Origin: Adiantum capillus-veneris
Taxonomy: Eukaryota; Streptophyta; Polypodiopsida; Polypodiales; Pteridaceae
DNA length: 64,000 nucleotides
NCBI GenBank assembly: GCA_014529385.2
Contig: CM043947.1
Location: 125,026,391-125,090,390, forward strand
Direction: 5' to 3'
Shown here: in pieces, positions 47,934 to 61,959 of the stretch
How positions within the stretch are numbered: the first letter of the stretch is position 1
How the letters are laid out: each line of letters opens with the position of its first letter
Notes under the pieces: generated by a model
What the model was told of the DNA's origin: nothing
The model's database searches: none
What the model saw: only the letters and a program-made list of their open reading frames with translations
Made by a program: the position numbers and the translations under genes

Positions 47934-49640
47934 TCAAGAATCTCCTAGGTCAGGGGGATCAAATCTGTAAGAGTAACCCTCCATCTGTATGAAGTAATCA
48001 GCAACATATCTAGAAATATCATCTTCTATGTCAAAGATAGGGTTCTTACAAGTGTACGTTGTTGGGTACCGATTACGTATCCATCCGAGCAACCACGACA
48101 AAATGAGTTCCACCAAGTACAAAGGGTATTCTTTTCCTACCATAATTGGGTAGTATGATCTGATTGCAAGAAAATTCTCATAGTTATTTTTAGTGACTTG
48201 TATCGACAGTTATACACTAGAATTGTGTTGCTAGCATCAAAATCCTGCTGCCTTGCCCACACCATCCGTAGGTTCTTCAAGGAAACAGGCTTCTCACCCA
48301 CCGCTTTGGGCACGTGTGGCACTTCCGCCATGCTCTGCCGCCAGGTCTCGCAGTCTTCTTGGCAGAGTATATCTGACATGCCAAAGAGCAGGTTAGAAGT
48401 ATGTGTAACTTAACCTCTGAAATACTCGAGGCTTACATGAGTTACCTGCAAAGTACTTCTGCATCACATGTTGGGGGAAGCAAGCGTTTAACATACCTAA
48501 CACCTTTTTCCTTCTACAACCGGAACACAAAATTGTATTGGATTTCTTTTTAAGAGTTATATGAACTCCTCAACATCTAGCCTTACAAGACAAATTAGCG
48601 AGTTATTGAGTATGACGATCCATGATTCAAGCCTCTTGTCCAAAACCCAAAGGCCTTCTGGAAGTTTGTTGCAACTTGTTAATAACACCCCATTAGGATA
48701 AAGCGCAATCATCCACTTGGGTTTAGCAGCCACATTAGGCACAAGTGTTGTGTTTGCTGGTGGCTCATCTAGCCACCAAGATTTTACTACAACACCAACA
48801 GTTCATATCAGTGGGGATGAAAATAGACAGTGAGATCATCATATCATAAAACAAAAACTGATGTGATACCAAAAGTTACCAAATTTAGTACTCAATACTA
48901 CCAATTTGGTACTGTATTGTGCAATACTTAGTTTGGAAATGGTACTCAACAGTACCATTTTGGTACTGTATTCTGCAATACTTAGTTTGGAAATGGTACT
49001 CAATACTACCAATTTGGTACTATATTGTGCAATACTTAGTTTGGAAATGGTACTCAACAGTACCATTATGGTACTGTATTGTGCAATACTTAGTTTGGAA
49101 ATGAATAGTAACATTGGAACACACTTACAAGCTGAACACACCATAGTCTTATAAAGATAAAAAGAGATGAAAGACAGAGGCCAAAATTTGAATTGATTCG
49201 GTGAAATGAAAAGCACATTGTGAGAAATACATTTGCATGTCAGAAGGGCTACAATTTGCATGCACGAGTCAACTGGTCACGGGCATGATTGTGCTTCTTT
49301 ATTTGCACACAAAAAAGCTCCAACAGGGTTTCCAAATCAAAAGAATCACCTGGCAGATTTTGTGCAGCATCACCAGCTGTTGGATCCACACCCCCGTCGG
49401 TGCTGTTCACTTTTGCATCCTCTGCTGCCACTTCCTCCTTGGCATTCTTATCCCCATCCCTGTTCGTTGCTTTGCGTGCCTTCCCCTTTTCTACATGTTC
49501 CCCTTTCCTGGCATCCGTCCCTTTCCATTTCTTGGCATCATTTGCCCTTTTTCCTCCTTGGCATCCGCCCCCATCTTGTCCTCCCTCTGATCCCCTGCTT
49601 GGTCTCTTCCCCTACCCCTTTAGGTTCTTCCACCCCCTAG
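47934..49640 (-). pseudogene. 3' exons of an unrecognised multi-exon gene
   Basis: Several minus-strand coding-like segments, each with plausible composition. About 49640-49249 is low-complexity and charged (KARKATNRDGDKNAKEEVA, then DGGVDPTAGDAAQNLPGDSF and LETLLELFCVQIKKHNHA). 48780-48557 has PKWMIALYPNGVLLTSCNKL. 48379-48190 has EDCETWRQSMAEVPHVPKAV. 48143-47934 has LILSWLLGWIRNRYPTTYTC and ends YSYRFDPPDLGDS before a stop. They lie on the same strand as the split exon at 50152-50341 plus 57602-57798 and probably belong to that gene. Splice sites were not all resolved. I recognise no family. Confidence 0.4.
48880..49104. repeat. 54 bp minisatellite, about four copies
   Basis: GCAATACTTAGTTTGGAAAT recurs at 48921, 48975, 49029 and 49083, period exactly 54. 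Each unit includes a GGTACT...AGTACC inverted pair around CAAATT-like sequence. It lies between the coding segments at 48557-48780 and 49249-49640, so probably in an intron. Confidence 0.95.
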
Positions 49641-50151
49641 TTGGTCTCTTCCCCTGCCCCTTCAGGTTCTTCCACTCCCTTCTTGTCCATTGCACCTTCC
49701 CCTTACATATTCTCATCCTTGCTAGTGATATGCTCTTTAGACATCGAGTCAGCAACATCTAGTCTGGAAGCATCTAGCTCCACTTCCTGAGGGACTTTAC
49801 CTCCCACATTGTCTTTGTTCTCCTTAACATATTTGTCATGTTTCCTTCAATGTCTCCCATGGTATCACAGTATTGGCTCTTCTCAATCTCTTTCCCTTCC
49901 ACACTACCATACTTTAAATCATGGATAACATCCCCTACCTCTTTAGTAACTCATCCTCCTCCCATATACAACTTGCACTAGACTTTGTGGCACCCTGTAC
50001 ATCGTTGATCGCCTCTCCATTTCTTCCACTGGGTCCAGCCGCTGCAACATCCTCCTCCTCTGCAAAAACAAAAAAAGACAACATTTACTTTCAAACAACC
50101 TCACATACAGCGCAAGTAAGCATATGATTTGTAGAACACGCACATAATTAC
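49641..50151. other. Probable intron sequence of the unrecognised minus-strand gene
   Basis: No clear exon could be assigned. Minus-strand acidic short frames exist near 49700-49920 (GSVEGKEIEKSQYCDTMGD), which may be exonic but are interrupted. Confidence 0.3.
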
Positions 50152-50341
50152 CCTTCACAAGATGATTCCTAGTGACCCACGACTTTTCCACCTCATGGAT
50201 CACCATAGTACAACCAAGTTTGGCACAATGATCCCTGCTTTGTAGCAAAGCACTAAAGCAAAGGGGATGATACTAATGTCGGCACTCAATCATAAAGGTT
50301 CTAACAACCCCTACAGACTCCAATAGCTCACCACATGGAAC
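50152..50341 (-). pseudogene. 3' half of an exon split by an LTR element
   Basis: Minus-strand coding CGELLESVGVV, then DHCAKLGCTMVIHEVEKSWV and TRNHLVK, ending at a donor AAGG|GTAATT (boundary 50152/50151). Its upstream half is 57602-57798. Removing 50342-57596 and one GGAAC copy joins FGVCVP to CGELLE in frame. One in-frame TAG stop lies after MIECRH, so the gene may already have been decaying. Function unknown. Confidence 0.65.
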
Positions 50342-50819
50342 TGTTATGGAATTGATATTTTATTATTTATTGCAGCTGACAGGTAGAAAATACTGGGACC
50401 GAGCTAGGCCTATGCGAATGAAAGTATATACATTGTACATTTTATTATTCAAGTGCTCTTTTATGAGCTTTGGCCATTTATGACCGGCCGGCCAGTTTGT
50501 ACTCAATTTGACCATTCAAGAAATCTATAAAACAAATACGTGCAAGAGGGAAATGGTCACTCTTGCACGGGGGGAGATTGCACCCAGTGCTCGTGTCTGT
50601 TCTTCTCTTCTCTTCTCTTATCTCTCGTCGTGCCGACGTAGCACTCCACTCTAGGAAGTGCGCCTACACGTGCGCTGTCTTGCTCTTTGTCTCTCCCTGT
50701 TCGTGTACAGCTTGGATTATGCACTGTGTGATTCGAGGTATGCATATTTGTTCGTTTCATAGCTTGTAGTATATTGTTTTTGCTATATTGCAGGGCTCGC
50801 GACGCTTCCGTCTGTAGCA
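50342..50819 (+). repeat. 5' LTR of the non-autonomous element
   Basis: 478 bp, starts TGTTATGGAATTG and ends GTCTGTAGCA. Differs from the 3' LTR at only a handful of positions (for example GACGCTTCCG versus GATGCTTCCG). CTATAAAACAAAT near 50526 is a TATA-box candidate. Confidence 0.95.
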
Positions 50820-50820
50820 G

Positions 50821-50832
50821 TGGTATCAAAGC
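50821..50832 (+). other. Primer-binding site, initiator tRNA-Met type
   Basis: TGGTATCAAAGC starts two bases after the LTR. It differs at one base from TGGTATCAGAGC, the usual plant site complementary to initiator methionine tRNA. Confidence 0.9.
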
Positions 50833-51587
50833 TTGCAAAAACGCTCTTGGCAGTACTAGAAACATGCTCACGATGAGCATGGTGATGAATCACGTCCCAC
50901 AGCTAAGTTTGTTTACTTTACTTCTTTTATTAGCATAATGCTTAACATGTTTGTGCGTAAAATGGTTATGTGATTCAATTAAAATAAGACTAGTTTGATT
51001 AGGAGTTTAATTAATACAAATTAGCATGGAACGAAGAATAAGAAAAGCTTCATGCATCATAGAAACAATCAACTCAAATGACGAAGAAGAAGTAGAGTCG
51101 AAGTTTTTACATCAGATGAAGATATCAAGAGAGGTGTCTAAAATTTGTTTGATGAGTTTTGCATTCATGACCAATTATTCAAGAAGATCGAGGGAATTGA
51201 GATAACAATGGGTGCCTCTAAGAGAGCTCGTAGACCTGCACACTAATTCTCGACTCAAGCCCCAATAGATAACCTATTTGCCACACTCGGGTGCACACCA
51301 TCGTGGGAAAGAGGTGGGAAACACGACTTGCAAACATTGAAATATATTCTCTGTTGCAATTTCAGTGGCGTGCGAAGCTTGGCAACTTGACTTCACAGAA
51401 AAGCATTAAGCGCACAAGGAAGGGGGAGCGCTGAGGAGGCTCATGAGACAAAAGACTATGGCACCAACTTAACTGCCAGTGCTCACACAATAGAGACCAT
51501 TGCATGCCCACAAAGCAAGGCTAGCATGCGAGTAGCCGTCTTCGGACACACTGCAGTCCTCTATGGCGTGTACCATGGAGATCCATA
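50833..51587 (+). other. Interior of the LTR element before the LINE
   Basis: A short open stretch from ATG 51027 (MERRIRKASCIIETINSNDE) is interrupted after about 60 codons. No domain recognised. Confidence 0.35.
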
Positions 51588-53027
<1,440 letters not shown>

Positions 53028-53124
53028 ACACAGATCACGGATGGCCCTTTCGTAGTTTTCTGCCCGTTTCGCGCCCTCTTAGCCTTTGGTGTATTCCCAT
53101 GCAGAGCGACACCAACCACAGCAG

Positions 53125-53127
<3 letters not shown>

Positions 53128-53212
<85 letters not shown>
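53128..53212. repeat. (CT)n microsatellite
   Basis: About 85 bp of pure CT. Confidence 0.97.
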
Positions 53213-54818
<1,606 letters not shown>

Positions 54819-55340
54819 CCAGTATGCCTACTTACAGAGGCGGGTATTGACGATGCTGCCGACACCTTTTCTTTAATTTTTATTTCCTTCACTTCATTTT
54901 CATCTGTACCCAGGCATTGGATTAGATTGTTAAATTTACATGGATTGTATCAATTTGACCTATCTATAATTTTGGCCTTTTTCAGACGTTTAATACGACA
55001 TTTCATTTCATTTCTTTATCTCTCGTCGGCCTCCCAATATGATTTCTAATCACGACGAACATTGAGGAAAATCTTCAACAAACATTGAGGAAGCTTTCTT
55101 AGATAAACACCTACTGTCGGGCAACCACGAAAAGCGACAATGATGTTGACGATTTTTAGAATGATGCTTTTAGGGTTTTAATTTCAATCTTTCACTTTAC
55201 TTCATTTTATTTTAGTACCCAAACATTGGATTAGATTCACACTAATTGTATCAATTTTGACTCAAAATGTAATTCAACGGCGTTTAATGTAACATTTTAT
55301 TTCTCGCCTTTTTGCTGCATCTGAAACCTCCACACCAGTG

Positions 55341-55362
55341 CCCCCCCCCCCCCCCCCCCCCC
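55341..55362. repeat. Poly(C) run of about 22
   Basis: An uninterrupted C-run following GTGC. It could form an i-motif or G-quadruplex, or be a sequencing-prone homopolymer. Confidence 0.9.
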
Positions 55363-56470
55363 AACACACAACTAAGACTACTTGTAGAAGCGGACATCCA
55401 CAACACTCTTCCGTGACTAATGCAATACTTTTAGCGACGACGCCTAATGTCGGGCATCCACAGGACTTGACGATGTGACGCTGATTTTAGTTTCATTTTT
55501 CTATATAGACATTGTATTAGATCCATAAGGACTGTATTAGTTTGCTCTTATAGGTAATTTGTATAAGTTGCAAACTCTCATATCACATACCTAGTACAAG
55601 TTTAGAAGAGAAGCTTAAGTTTTTGGTCTTGCCAGACATTTTCTTGATGCATATTCTTGATGTCTGATTGGCAATGTCCGAAAGAGCAACTAAGGTCAAA
55701 TCAATTTCGCGTTGCTTTCCCTATTCATGGACCAATCTACTATTTAACTAGTCAATGCCCTTTCACAATTATAAATAATAAATTTCACAATGTTAAGAAC
55801 GTTAGGGACAACAACTAGCGATATCAAGGGGACAACTCCATTTATTCAAACAATAACAATCTACAGTATATTGATTCCATCACACTTTTCGATTAATCAG
55901 AGGCTCATCAGTGTAAATGACTTTTGCTAATTATAGTTCTCTCCTACTTGTATCTCTCTCCCCACGCACAGACCACTACATATTTCAGATGCAGTACATC
56001 ATGCAGAGTCTAATGATTTAAAAAGAGCAACCAGGTAAGTTCTCTCCGCATTTTCATTTTGGGTTTTGGAAAATCTTCTCAGAAACACAAGTAATTATAC
56101 ACTGATAGCACTCTCTCAGATACTCATCGTGCTACACATATTTCTTAATACCATTCCACAGAGAGCAACAACTTCAACACATCTAGCTTACTTATCATCT
56201 TGATTATCATTTATTTCTTGAAAGAAGGCATGGCTCTTTTCATTACCTGCATCCTCTAACATTGTGCCAATACTTGTATTAAACGAAATTGCTATTGTGG
56301 TCATTTCACATTGAGATATGCACCTACTCACGTGAGTCGCGGTGCTTTTTGGTTAAATACCAATTTGTCAGTACTTTGTTACTCAATTTTACTCCAATAT
56401 GGTATGAAATAGGTAGTATATTTTTTTTATGTTTTTAGGCCTTGCCTCGTCCATTGGTCACATGCACACA

Positions 56471-56696
56471 GATCCGCCGATTTAGGTAGTGTGTAAATGC
56501 TCATCTTGGTGTAGATTCGCCGATTTAGGCAACACCAATTATCTGTGCCGATCCGCCGATTTACGTAGCACATTAACAATTTGCAGATCTATTCACAATG
56601 GTTAATGCGGATCCGCCGATATAGGCAGCATTAGTGCAGATTCGCCGATCTAAGCAGCACGTCTTATTGGTGTAGACTCGCCGATTGAGGCAACAC
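56471..56696. repeat. Six-copy GATYCGCCGATTTAGGCAGCAC motif cluster
   Basis: Copies start at 56471, 56514, 56550, 56610, 56639 and 56675, irregularly spaced by 29-60 bp. The core CGCCGAT is invariant and the flanks vary. Spacers often begin GTGTAGA or GTGCAGA. Confidence 0.85.
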
Positions 56697-57118
56697 CGAT
56701 CACGAAATCATGCTGCAGTGTCTAGCCACCACTGCAACTGGTATGATTTTGTTACCCGGGTACATAATGACAGTGATTTGGATTTGAACTTATATTGTGA
56801 AATTGGAATTGGATTGGGATTTGGTATCTGGTGATTATTATGACAGTGTTTATTTGATGAGACTTGACATTATGAGATTAATGATGAGTGTGACCAATGA
56901 TATCCTGATTCATCAGAGTATGACATATACTGCTTATTCTAGTGGTATGGGACACTAGAATAGGTAGTATGTGGATGACAGCAAGCATAAGCAATATTGT
57001 CTAAATTTATGAATTTTGTTACTATTTGATACAGATTTCTAATCATTGTTTTTTACAAGTATTATTTGCAGATTTCTATCTTCGCAACTGAGGACAGTTG
57101 CTTTCCAACGGAGAGGTA

Positions 57119-57596
57119 TGTTATGGAATTGATATTTTATTATTTATTGCAGCTGACAGGTGGAAAATACTCGGACCGAGCTAGGCCTATGCGAATGAAA
57201 ATATATACATTGTACATTTTATTATTCAAGTGCTCTTTTATGAGATTTGGCCATTTATGACCGGCCGGCCAGTTTGTACTCAATTTGACCATTCAAGAAA
57301 TCTATAAAACAAATACGTGCAAGAGGGAAATGGTCACTCTTGCACGGGGGGAGATTGCACCCAGTGCTCGTGTTTGTTCTTCTCTTCTCTTCTCTTATCT
57401 CTCGCCATGCCGGCGTAGCACTCCACTCTAGGAGGTGCGCCTACACGTGCGCTATCTTGCTCTTTGTCTCTCCCTGTTCGTGTACAGCTTGGATTATGCG
57501 CTGTGTGATTCGAGGTATTCATATTTGTTCGTTTCATGGCTTGTAGTATATTGTTTTTGCTATATTGCAGGGCTCGCGATGCTTCCGTCTGTAGCA
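57119..57596 (+). repeat. 3' LTR of the non-autonomous element
   Basis: 478 bp, same ends as the 5' LTR and followed by the GGAAC target duplication. Confidence 0.95.
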
Positions 57597-57601
57597 GGAA
57601 C

Positions 57602-57798
57602 ACACACGCCAAACATGTGGATTATACCCACCAAATCAACAACCTGCACCCTAGGATATAACATGAATCTCTTCCCACGCCTAACATCAGCAATCATCTG
57701 CTTCACAAAGAGGGGGTGGCCTTGTGCTTCCTTCCATGTTGCCTTCAGCATATCATACTCAGCTTGTTGCCAAACAACAACAAAGGGGGTACCATATT
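57602..57798 (-). pseudogene. 5' half of the exon split by the LTR element
   Basis: Minus-strand coding GTPFVVVWQQAEYDMLKATW, then KEAQGHPLFVKQMIADVRRG and VVDLVGIIHMFGVCVP, interrupted at the GGAAC duplication. It continues at 50341. Upstream exons would lie beyond 57800 but are replaced by copia sequence from about 57860. The protein family is not recognised. Confidence 0.65.
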
Positions 57799-57859
57799 AG
57801 TACCACAAGCATGCACATTACTGTTGCAAGAGTCACTTTCCAAAAAAAAAAAAAACTAG

Positions 57860-60800
57860 ACAGTGTACAGTTGAACATGCCTTTATTGTTGCTCAAAGAA
57901 AAGGTGGTAACATCAATGTAACCACTTCTCATGGTTCTTCTGCGAGTGGTAAATCACCTGTTTCTAATTCTTTTGTTGGCAAAAGTTCGTCTGGGAATTT
58001 TGGTGATAAGGGTAAAAAGAAGATGCGTTGCCATTATTGTAAAGCTAATGATCACTTGATCAAGGAGTGTCCTAAGTTGAAGGCCAAAGAGGCTAAGAAG
58101 AAAGAGTCAAAGAAGAAAGACGCTAGTTCCATTGCAAATGTTGGTTCCGCTACAAATACAGATCATTGAGTCTTGTGTGAAAGAAGTTTGTGATGTTGAT
58201 TTTGATGTTGAATGGGATTTTAGTGCAGAGTGAACTTATGATACTAATGTCCATGATGCATGTTTGTCAGTTGATGCAGATGCTCAAGTGTGGTGCTACA
58301 AAGCACATTACCTCTCTCGAGGATCTCCCTCATGGGAATTCAGTCACTTGTGCCAAGAATGCCTCTTATCCGGTCAAGGAAGTTTGAAAGATTGTGCTTA
58401 ATAGTGCAAATGGTAGTTCTTTCACAATTGTTGAGGGATGAAGAAGAATATTTTGTCTGTATCTGCACTTGCTAGACTTGGTCTTGTAGTCAAATTTGTG
58501 GATGACAGATGTACAATACATGATCTCAATTTTGGTGATGAAATTGTTGCATTTGGCACTTTTATATCGTGGTCTATATAAGATCACTTTATCTGACAAG
58601 TGTGGGTAGAATTTTGCAAATGTAGTTGTAGATTCCAAGGCCATTTTAGATGCAAATTTTTGGCATGCATCTTTGGGGCATCTAAATTTTTCTAGTTTAC
58701 TGTGTTTGTAAAAATCTAATATTTTTTCTTCTTTGTGCTGCCTCTTGAAGGACCTATCAACTATGTTTGTAAGGTTGTATTTTGGGTAAGATGTAGCGTT
58801 TAAAGTTTCCAAAGGATGGCTCCATTAGGGCCACATGTAGGTTGCAACTTGTGCATAGTGATGTTTGTGGACCCATACAAACTCCGTCCTTGGGAAATTA
58901 CCTTTACTTTGTGACTTTCATTGATGATTACTCTAGTCATGAATGGGTATATCCGCTTAAAGAAAAGTCCTAAGTACCTATGTGCTTCAAGCAGTTTTTG
59001 GCTATGGCTGAAAATGCAGTCTCGAAATGTACTATGGGCACCCTCCATTTTGATTGATGGGGGGAGTATATATCTCATGAGTTTAATGCATTTTTGGCTA
59101 GCTGTGGGATAAAACACGAATGTACAATGCCTTGCACACCCCAAAAAATTGGTGTTGCTGAGAGGAAAAATAAGTCACTTACAAAAATGGCACAATGTAT
59201 GGTGAAGAGTCAAGCTTTGCTGCATTCGTTTTGGCTTGAGGCCATCATGTGTGCCACTATGTACTAAACACGTGTCCTACAAAAGCTTTGCAATCTATGA
59301 CTCCATATGAAGCATGGCATGATAGATAGCCATCTATTGATCACATTCGTGCTTTTGGATGTTTGGCATATTCTTTGGTGCCACAAACGCAGTGTAGCAA
59401 ATTGGATGATAAGGCTGTCAAATATATTTTTGTTGGTTATAGTGTTGAAAGCAGAGGTTACACGTTGTATCATCCACAAACAAAGTGTATCTTGGTCTCA
59501 TGAGATGTGTTTGTGGAGGATTCTGTTCAACCCTTGATATCATGTACTAGAGACAATAATGTAAGCTCACAGGACTTTGCTGGTTCATACTTTGCGTGAC
59601 AGTAAATTGGATGCACCTTTGTCTAGTCGTATTTGTTCAGGTTCTTGCCATGCATCTTATGCATTAGGTTGTTATGCTTTGGTTGTGTCTAGCTTACATG
59701 ATGTTGAGGAGCCTCTATCTTTTGATGAAGCACATAATTCAAAAAATTGGATGGCTGCCATGTAATAAAAAAATGATGCACTTATAGAAAATCACACATG
59801 GACTTTATGTGATTGGCCTCCTAGGAAAAATGTCATTGATACAAAGTGGGTTTACAAGTTGAAATGCAAGTCGTATGGTGAGATTGATCACTATGTGCAT
59901 TGGTAGCTCATTTTGGTTGGGATGTACATCAGTCAGACATTGTTACTGCTTTATTGAATGCTGACATATTTGAGCAAGTTTATGTAATGCAGCCTCACCA
60001 TTTTGTCAAGTAAGAACAAGAGGATAAAGTGTGCAAATGTAAGAAATACTTGTATGGGTTGGAGCAATCTCCTCGTGCTTGGTATGAGAAGGCTGACAGT
60101 CATTTGGTCAAACGAGGCTTTTGTAATAGTCCAACAGAAAGCACATTGTATGTAAAGCGTGAGGGTGATGTACTTCTTATTCTGGTTTTCTTTGTGGATG
60201 ATTTGCTGATCACTGGACCAAATGAGAGACATATTATTGAATTTAAGGCTGATTTGAATGCTACTTTGAGGATGAAATACTTGGGGTTGCTGCATCATCA
60301 TTAGAGTATACAATCTAAGTAGTGTGATGGTGGTATTGCTTTGTGTCTAAAAAGTTACATAGAGACATTGATATGTAAGTTTGGACTTGAGTATTCTAAA
60401 CCTATTGTCAATCCCATGGAAAAAGATTTGAAATTGAGTCTTTACCAAACTTTTGTTGGCTGCCTCATTTATGTATGCAACATATGGCCGGATATTTGCT
60501 TTGCAGTCTCATAGGTCAGCTCAAGGGGTTCACTATGTGTAAACCTACCATATCACGTGTGTTGAAGACATATTTGTAAAACCCCTTATCTGTGAAATTT
60601 TTTAGGAATATAATATATCATTTTCTGTTAAAATCTGTAAGGTTTTTTTCAAATTTGAAAAAATAGCATCCTTCTATATATATTTCTGTAAGTTTCAAGA
60701 ACTTTAAATACCCTTCTGTAGAACTCACATGATAGGTTACATTTTTCTTAGGTGACCTCCCCGAGCAGGTCAGTAGATTTATGCATAGCCCAAGGTCTAA

Positions 60801-61440
60801 GCATGGGCAGGATGTCGAGAGGATTCTCCACTACTTGAGTGGCACCTTATATCTTGACTTGTTTTATCCCAAGGGCGGATCATTGCCGCTAGACCTACAT
60901 GCTTTTTCAGACTCATATTGGGTTGCTTGTTTTGACACGCGAGTGTCCACAAGTGGTTTTTGTTTCATGCTTGGTAGTTCATGTATATCCTGGTTGAGCA
61001 AGAAGAAACCTACTGTGGCCACTTCTAGTTGTGAGGCTGATAACACGGAAGTCTTCACAACTATGGTTGAGTGTGTATAGCTCAATCGCCTTATAGATGA
61101 TTTGGGTGATGGACAGGGCACTGCCAACACTATCTACACTGATAGTCAAATCACACTGGCAGTTGTGAAGAACCCACTTTTTCATGCTCGCACACAAAGC
61201 ACATTGAGGTGCATTACTGCTATGTGAAGGAGAGGCTCTCAGCAGGAGAGACTAGCTTGGCTTATGTGCCAACACAGGACAACCTTACAGATCTTTTCAC
61301 AAAGGCATTGTATCGTGAGAGTTTAAAGCTTTGCACAAAGCTTTGAGCTTATTCCCCTTTGTGGATTGATCATGTGCTCAGGACTTGGCACTTTCCTTTA
61401 CCCTATGTGCCACATCTCGTTCACCGCATCACTCCCAGGG
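57860..61440 (+). pseudogene. Decayed Ty1/copia gag-pol
   Basis: Plus-strand fragments in copia order. The gag zinc knuckle CHYCKANDHLIKEC (about 58030-58072) is followed by a Lys-rich tail. Pre-integrase WHASLGHLNFSSL lies near 58660. Integrase core pieces are HSDVCGPIQTPS, FIDDYSSHEWVYPLKEKS and GIKHECTMPCTPQKIGVAER, with a stop in the second catalytic block (FD*WGEY). RT pieces are WVYKLKCKSYGEID, KYLYGLEQSPRAWYEKADSH and the catalytic FVDDLLITG. RNase H is at 60781-61300 (TRVSTSGFCFMLGSSCISWL, TDSQITLAVVKNP). Numerous stops are present, several compatible with C-to-T change of CAA, CAG or CGA. No 5' LTR was found. Sequence after the purine stretch AGGGAGGGAG near 61440 may be a 3' LTR remnant. 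A MITE interrupts RNase H at 60520. Confidence 0.9.
60520..60765 (+). mobile_element. 246 bp MITE inserted in the copia RNase H region
   Basis: The insert begins CTCAAGGGGTTCAC and ends GTGACCTCCCCGAG, giving imperfect terminal inverted repeats. Flanks are TAGGTCAG (60512-60519) and CAGGTCAG (60766-60773), an 8 bp target duplication with one C-to-T change. Removing insert and one copy restores the copia reading AVSQV-SRFMHSP. It is non-coding and AT-rich. The 8 bp duplication points to hAT-type mobilisation. A relative lies at 15240-15463. Confidence 0.85.
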
Positions 61441-61883
<443 letters not shown>

Positions 61884-61959
61884 GTGTGAACATCAAGTAA
61901 CATAGCATTCTATTTCATTGCATACTATTATCAAATGAGAAAAAGTTACAAGGTTTATG

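Noticed and set aside
49233-49762. Overlapping plus-strand open frames with Ser/Pro/Phe-rich products
   Set aside because: They are complements of a charged low-complexity minus-strand coding segment; composition and context favour the minus strand.
50563-50880. Open frames shared by 50557-50880 and 57334-57612
   Set aside because: They lie in the two LTRs of the same element and their similarity reflects LTR identity, not a conserved gene.
57840-57860. Poly(A) run as a retroposed gene tail
   Set aside because: No processed coding sequence precedes it; it lies at the junction of the split gene and copia debris.
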